From NCBI RefSeq assembly GCF_900106675.1, contig NZ_FNOB01000020.1, positions 1 to 64,000 of the forward strand: a stretch of DNA of 64,000 nucleotides. Direction: 5' to 3'. Numbering within the stretch: the first letter of the stretch is position 1; the number at the start of each line of letters is the position of its first letter. Under the pieces are notes generated by a model, which saw only the letters and a program-made list of their open reading frames with translations, made no database searches and had not been told where the DNA came from. The translations under genes were made by a program, and so were the position numbers. Origin of the DNA: Allgaiera indica. GTDB lineage: Bacteria > Pseudomonadota > Alphaproteobacteria > Rhodobacterales > Rhodobacteraceae. Shown here one piece after another: positions 61,164 to 64,000 of this stretch.

Positions 61164-62230
61164 GCCGCGACCTGCGCAGCAGCCGGCACGTTCAAAGGCA
61201 GAAAAGCCGCGCTGAAGCCGGGCCCGAGGGCGCAGGCCATCATCTGCCCGCTCTGGCCGTTGCGCAGCACCTGATCGAGCACGAAGATCACCGTCGGGGC
61301 CGACATGTTGCCGTGATCGCGCAGGACCGCGCGCTCGGCGTCGAGACTGCCCTGCTCCAAGTGCAAGACTTGCTCAAGCGCCTCGACCACCCGCGTGCCG
61401 CCCGGGTGGCAGACGAAACGGTCGACCCCGTCGCGCGCCAGCCCGGCCCGGTCCTGCGCTACCTCGGCCACCTGCGCGAATTCGCTGCGCACGAAGGCCG
61501 GGATCGAGCGGTCGAACACCACGCCAAGGCCGTGATCCTCGACCTCCCATCCCATGATGGGCAAGGTGTCGGGCCAGGTGTGCTGATGTGGCGTGCCAAG
61601 GGTTATGGCGGGACCGGCGGGCGTTTCGGTGGACAGGCAGAGCGCGGCGGCGCCGTCGCCGAACAGCACGGTGGCGACGATGTCGGCCTTGCGCAGGTTT
61701 TCCGTCTTGAAGGACAGGGTGCAGGCCTCGACCACGACCACCAGCACCTTCGCGCCCGGCTGCGACAGCGCCAGCCGCCGCGCGACGATGGCGCCCGACA
61801 CCCCCCCCGCGCAGCCAAGCCCGAAAAGCGGCACGCGCAGCACATCGTCACGAAAGCCCACCCGTCCCAGGGCCTGGGCCTCAAGCGTCGGGGTCGCGAC
61901 GCCGGTCGAAGACACCGTGACCACGCAATCGACCTCGGCCGCCAGCCAGCCCGCGCCCGCCAGCGCCTTTTGCGCGGCGTCGACGAACAGCTCTGTCGCC
62001 CCCGCCATGTAGCAGGCATTGCGTTCGGCCCAACCGTGCGGGCTGTCGAACCAGCTCATGGGCACAACGGAATGGCGCCGCTCGATGCCGGAGGTTTCGA
62101 ATGCCCCGGCCACGCGGTCGAACTGCTGGAACCGGGGGGAAAGAAGGCGCTGAGCGTTGCGGGCGACTTCCTTCTGCTCCAGCGTATGGGGGGGAACCGC
62201 CGTGGCGGTCGCATGAAGATAAACGGGCAC
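61160..62230 (-). CDS. Type III polyketide synthase (chalcone synthase-like)
   Basis: This 356-residue enzyme has the full Cys-His-Asn triad: C140 (LFGLGCAGG), H275 (RFVCHPGGT) and N308 (DHGNMSAPT), with spacing as in chalcone synthases. It condenses malonyl-CoA with a starter acyl-CoA; bacterial forms of this kind make alkylresorcinols or alkylpyrones. GTG 62230 is chosen because AGGAAGG lies 7 bases before it; ATG 62275 is the alternative. It forms an operon with the methyltransferase. Confidence 0.9.
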   Translation of the reverse strand: MPVYLHATATAVPPHTLEQKEVARNAQRLLSPRFQQFDRVAGAFETSGIERRHSVVPMSWFDSPHGWAERNACYMAGATELFVDAAQKALAGAGWLAAEVDCVVTVSSTGVATPTLEAQALGRVGFRDDVLRVPLFGLGCAGGVSGAIVARRLALSQPGAKVLVVVVEACTLSFKTENLRKADIVATVLFGDGAAALCLSTETPAGPAITLGTPHQHTWPDTLPIMGWEVEDHGLGVVFDRSIPAFVRSEFAQVAEVAQDRAGLARDGVDRFVCHPGGTRVVEALEQVLHLEQGSLDAERAVLRDHGNMSAPTVIFVLDQVLRNGQSGQMMACALGPGFSAAFLPLNVPAAAQVAA

Positions 62231-62647
62231 AACAAGACCTTCCTGAAGGGGAGTTCGACCAGATGTATGTCTCATCAACGTCTGGCGGCCCCAAATAGTT
62301 TCAATCGCAGGACGGCGCGGCGGGGTGTGGCCCGTCGAGGCTATGGCAACGGGCCGGTGCCGCGAGGCCGCACGAACGACCGGGGGGGTGCCCCCCCTGC
62401 CCTGTTTCGCCGCCGGCGGCAGAAGTTCGGTGATGCGGCGCAGGTTGATCCGGCGGTTCGCCTCGTTCGGCCCTTAGGGCTGCTTGATCTGGTGCTGGCT
62501 GTGTGCCGCGAACCGCCAGCGCCCGCTGTGCCGCCGCCGCGCTCTGTGCTAAGTGAAGGGGGGGCGCAAACCCCAATCCTCGTCCCGGATGACATCCCGA
62601 CCATCGCGGCGCATCAGGCGACATCGCCAAGACCGGAGGGCCATTCC
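62231..62647. other. Divergent intergenic region between polyketide synthase and permease
   Basis: About 400 bases lie between two divergent starts. I see no convincing gene; open frames through it have poor composition. It should carry both promoters, but no clear -35/-10 pair or operator could be fixed. Confidence 0.4.
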
Positions 62648-63892
62648 ATGACGTCGGACCCGATCCCGGCCGCGCGCGGCAAGGCGCCTGCGGACCCGTC
62701 ATTGCGCCGCGCACTGACCCTTCCGCTGCTTACGCTTTACGGGCTGGGGGTCACGGTTGGCGCCGGGATATACGTTCTGATCGGCGCGACCGCGGCGGAT
62801 GCCGGGCCCTATGCCTGGGCCGCCTTCCTGCTTGCCGCGATCGTGGCGGCGTTCACCGCGTTTTCCTATGCCGAACTGGCCACGCGCTATCCGGTCAGTG
62901 CCGGGGAATCCGCCTATGTCGAGGCCGGCTTCGGCCGCGCCAACCTTGCCACGGCGGTGGGGGCGCTGGTCGCGGCGTCAGGGCTGGTTTCGGCCTCGGC
63001 GATCACGGTCGGGGCCTCGGCCTATCTGGGCGGGCTGACCGGGGCGCCCGCACCCGCCCTGATCGTGGGCATCGTTGCCGCGATGGGGTTGCTGGCGTGG
63101 TGGGGGATCACGCAATCGGTCACGGCGGCGGCCATCGTCACGGTGATCGAGATCCTCGGGCTGGTCTTTGTGATCGTCTGGGGGTTCGCGGTGTCCGAGC
63201 GGCTTGGCGTCCCGGCGGCGGCGCTTGTGCCGCCTTTGCTGGGCGGACATTGGGCGGGCATCGTCGGAGCGACGGTGCTGGCCTTCTTCGCCTTCATCGG
63301 CTTCGAGGACATGGTGAATGTCGCCGAAGAGGTCGAGAACCCGCGCCGGACCTTTCCACGGGCCATCATCTACACGATTACCTTGGCGACGGCCCTCTAT
63401 GTCGCCACCTGCATCGCGGTTCTGGTGAGCGTTCCGCTGTCGGCGCTGGCGGGATCTTCGGCGCCCCTGACGCTGGTGTTCGCGGGCGCCCCCGATTGGG
63501 TGCAGGCCGGGTTCGCGGCAATCGCCGTGGTGGCCACGCTCAACGGGGTGTTGATCCAGATGATCATGGTCTCGCGGGTGATATACGGCATGGCGGACCG
63601 GGGCCTGTTGCCCAGCTTTGTCGCGCAGCTTTCACCGCGCACCCGCACGCCGTCCGTTGCCACCGCGATCGTCGCCCTTGGCATCCTTTGCCTGAGCCTC
63701 TTTCTGCCGATCGCGCGTCTGGCCGAATGGACGTCGCAGATCGTGCTGGTGGTCTTCATCTGCGTCAATCTGGCATTGATTGCGCTCAAACGCAGGCCGC
63801 CGCCTGTGGGCGGCCATTTTTCGGTGCCCGTTCTGGTGCCGTTTTGCGGGTTTCTCACCAGCGCCGGATTGCTGGTCAGCTCACTGATGTAA
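62648..63892 (+). CDS. APC-family amino acid permease
   Basis: This 414-residue inner-membrane transporter has about 12 helices and APC-family blocks: LPLLTLYGLGVTVGAGIYVL, FTAFSYAELATRYPVSAGES, AFFAFIGFEDMVNVAEEVEN and RRTFPRAIIYTITLATALYV. It would take up amino acids or polyamines by proton symport. ATG 62648 is preferred because the upstream frame is low quality. A small dyad (63910-63925) follows. No gene is seen from there to the right edge. Confidence 0.87.
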   Translation: MTSDPIPAARGKAPADPSLRRALTLPLLTLYGLGVTVGAGIYVLIGATAADAGPYAWAAFLLAAIVAAFTAFSYAELATRYPVSAGESAYVEAGFGRANLATAVGALVAASGLVSASAITVGASAYLGGLTGAPAPALIVGIVAAMGLLAWWGITQSVTAAAIVTVIEILGLVFVIVWGFAVSERLGVPAAALVPPLLGGHWAGIVGATVLAFFAFIGFEDMVNVAEEVENPRRTFPRAIIYTITLATALYVATCIAVLVSVPLSALAGSSAPLTLVFAGAPDWVQAGFAAIAVVATLNGVLIQMIMVSRVIYGMADRGLLPSFVAQLSPRTRTPSVATAIVALGILCLSLFLPIARLAEWTSQIVLVVFICVNLALIALKRRPPPVGGHFSVPVLVPFCGFLTSAGLLVSSLM

Positions 63893-64000
63893 GGTCGGCG
63901 GGGCGGGCTTTGACGCTCGCGTCAACGCAATGGCCGGGGGCCGGATGCCCCTGCGGCAGGGTCATCGGTCACGGGTTGACCCCGAACAGCCGACCCACGC

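Noticed and set aside
63910-63925. Rho-independent terminator after the permease gene
   Set aside because: TTGACGC/GCGTCAA is a perfect dyad but has only two bases between the arms and no T-run, so it cannot form a normal terminator hairpin.

Overview
The window is a high-GC stretch from a member of the Rhodobacteraceae/Paracoccaceae (roseobacter or Rhodobacter-Paracoccus type). It is most likely part of a large mobilisable plasmid or chromid-like replicon. The clues are a DnaA-N-like plasmid replicase next to parAB, an ScpB-DUF1403-tyrosine recombinase block, a relaxase module with nested genes, several toxin-antitoxin modules and many decayed IS21, IS66, IS6 and IS3 elements. No rRNA, tRNA or CRISPR array was seen.

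Layout. 1-13.4 kb is mobile and maintenance DNA: IS21 debris, a HigBA-type TA pair, a ribbon-helix-helix repressor, a zinc-ribbon GIY-YIG-like protein, a soluble FtsH-like AAA protease, an SDR and a DHFR-like reductase, a mobC-relaxase unit with two genes nested in the relaxase, and a fumarylacetoacetate hydrolase fragment cut by a frameshifted IS6. 13.6-17.9 kb holds a GbcA/GbcB-like Rieske oxygenase pair and an orphan Tat-exported ABC binding protein. 18.7-22.5 kb holds an enoyl-CoA hydratase/acyl-CoA dehydrogenase operon with a divergent AraC regulator. 22.9-24.1 kb is a Fic protein.

24.4-32.5 kb is the replicon core: scpB, DUF1403, two tandem tyrosine recombinases each preceded by a related dyad, a hairpin- and repeat-rich intergenic region, parB, parA, GGGGACA repeats and the replicase. 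Six exact copies of the palindrome CTTCCCCGCGGGGAAG occur here (27.8-31.4 kb), three of them inside genes. They look like a distributed centromere.

32.6-53.4 kb is an exopolysaccharide locus. It opens with a broken RfaH/NusG-like antiterminator gene (amber codon plus frameshift) and an AT-richer leader. wecB and wecC (UDP-ManNAcA synthesis), a Wzy-like polymerase, a two-domain oxidoreductase, an AsnB-type amidotransferase, two heparinase/alginate-lyase-like enzymes, a Wzx flippase, two glycosyltransferases, a methyltransferase and YjbH/YjbF follow. No initiating phosphoglycosyltransferase, Wza or Wzc is present, so those must be encoded elsewhere.

53.4-64 kb holds a decayed second copy of the FtsH-like protease, a metE fragment, an NsrR-like regulator with an HPP-CBS membrane protein, an IS3 element that cuts off hipA (hipB is intact and has two operator-like sites), a type III polyketide synthase with a methyltransferase partner, and an APC-family permease.
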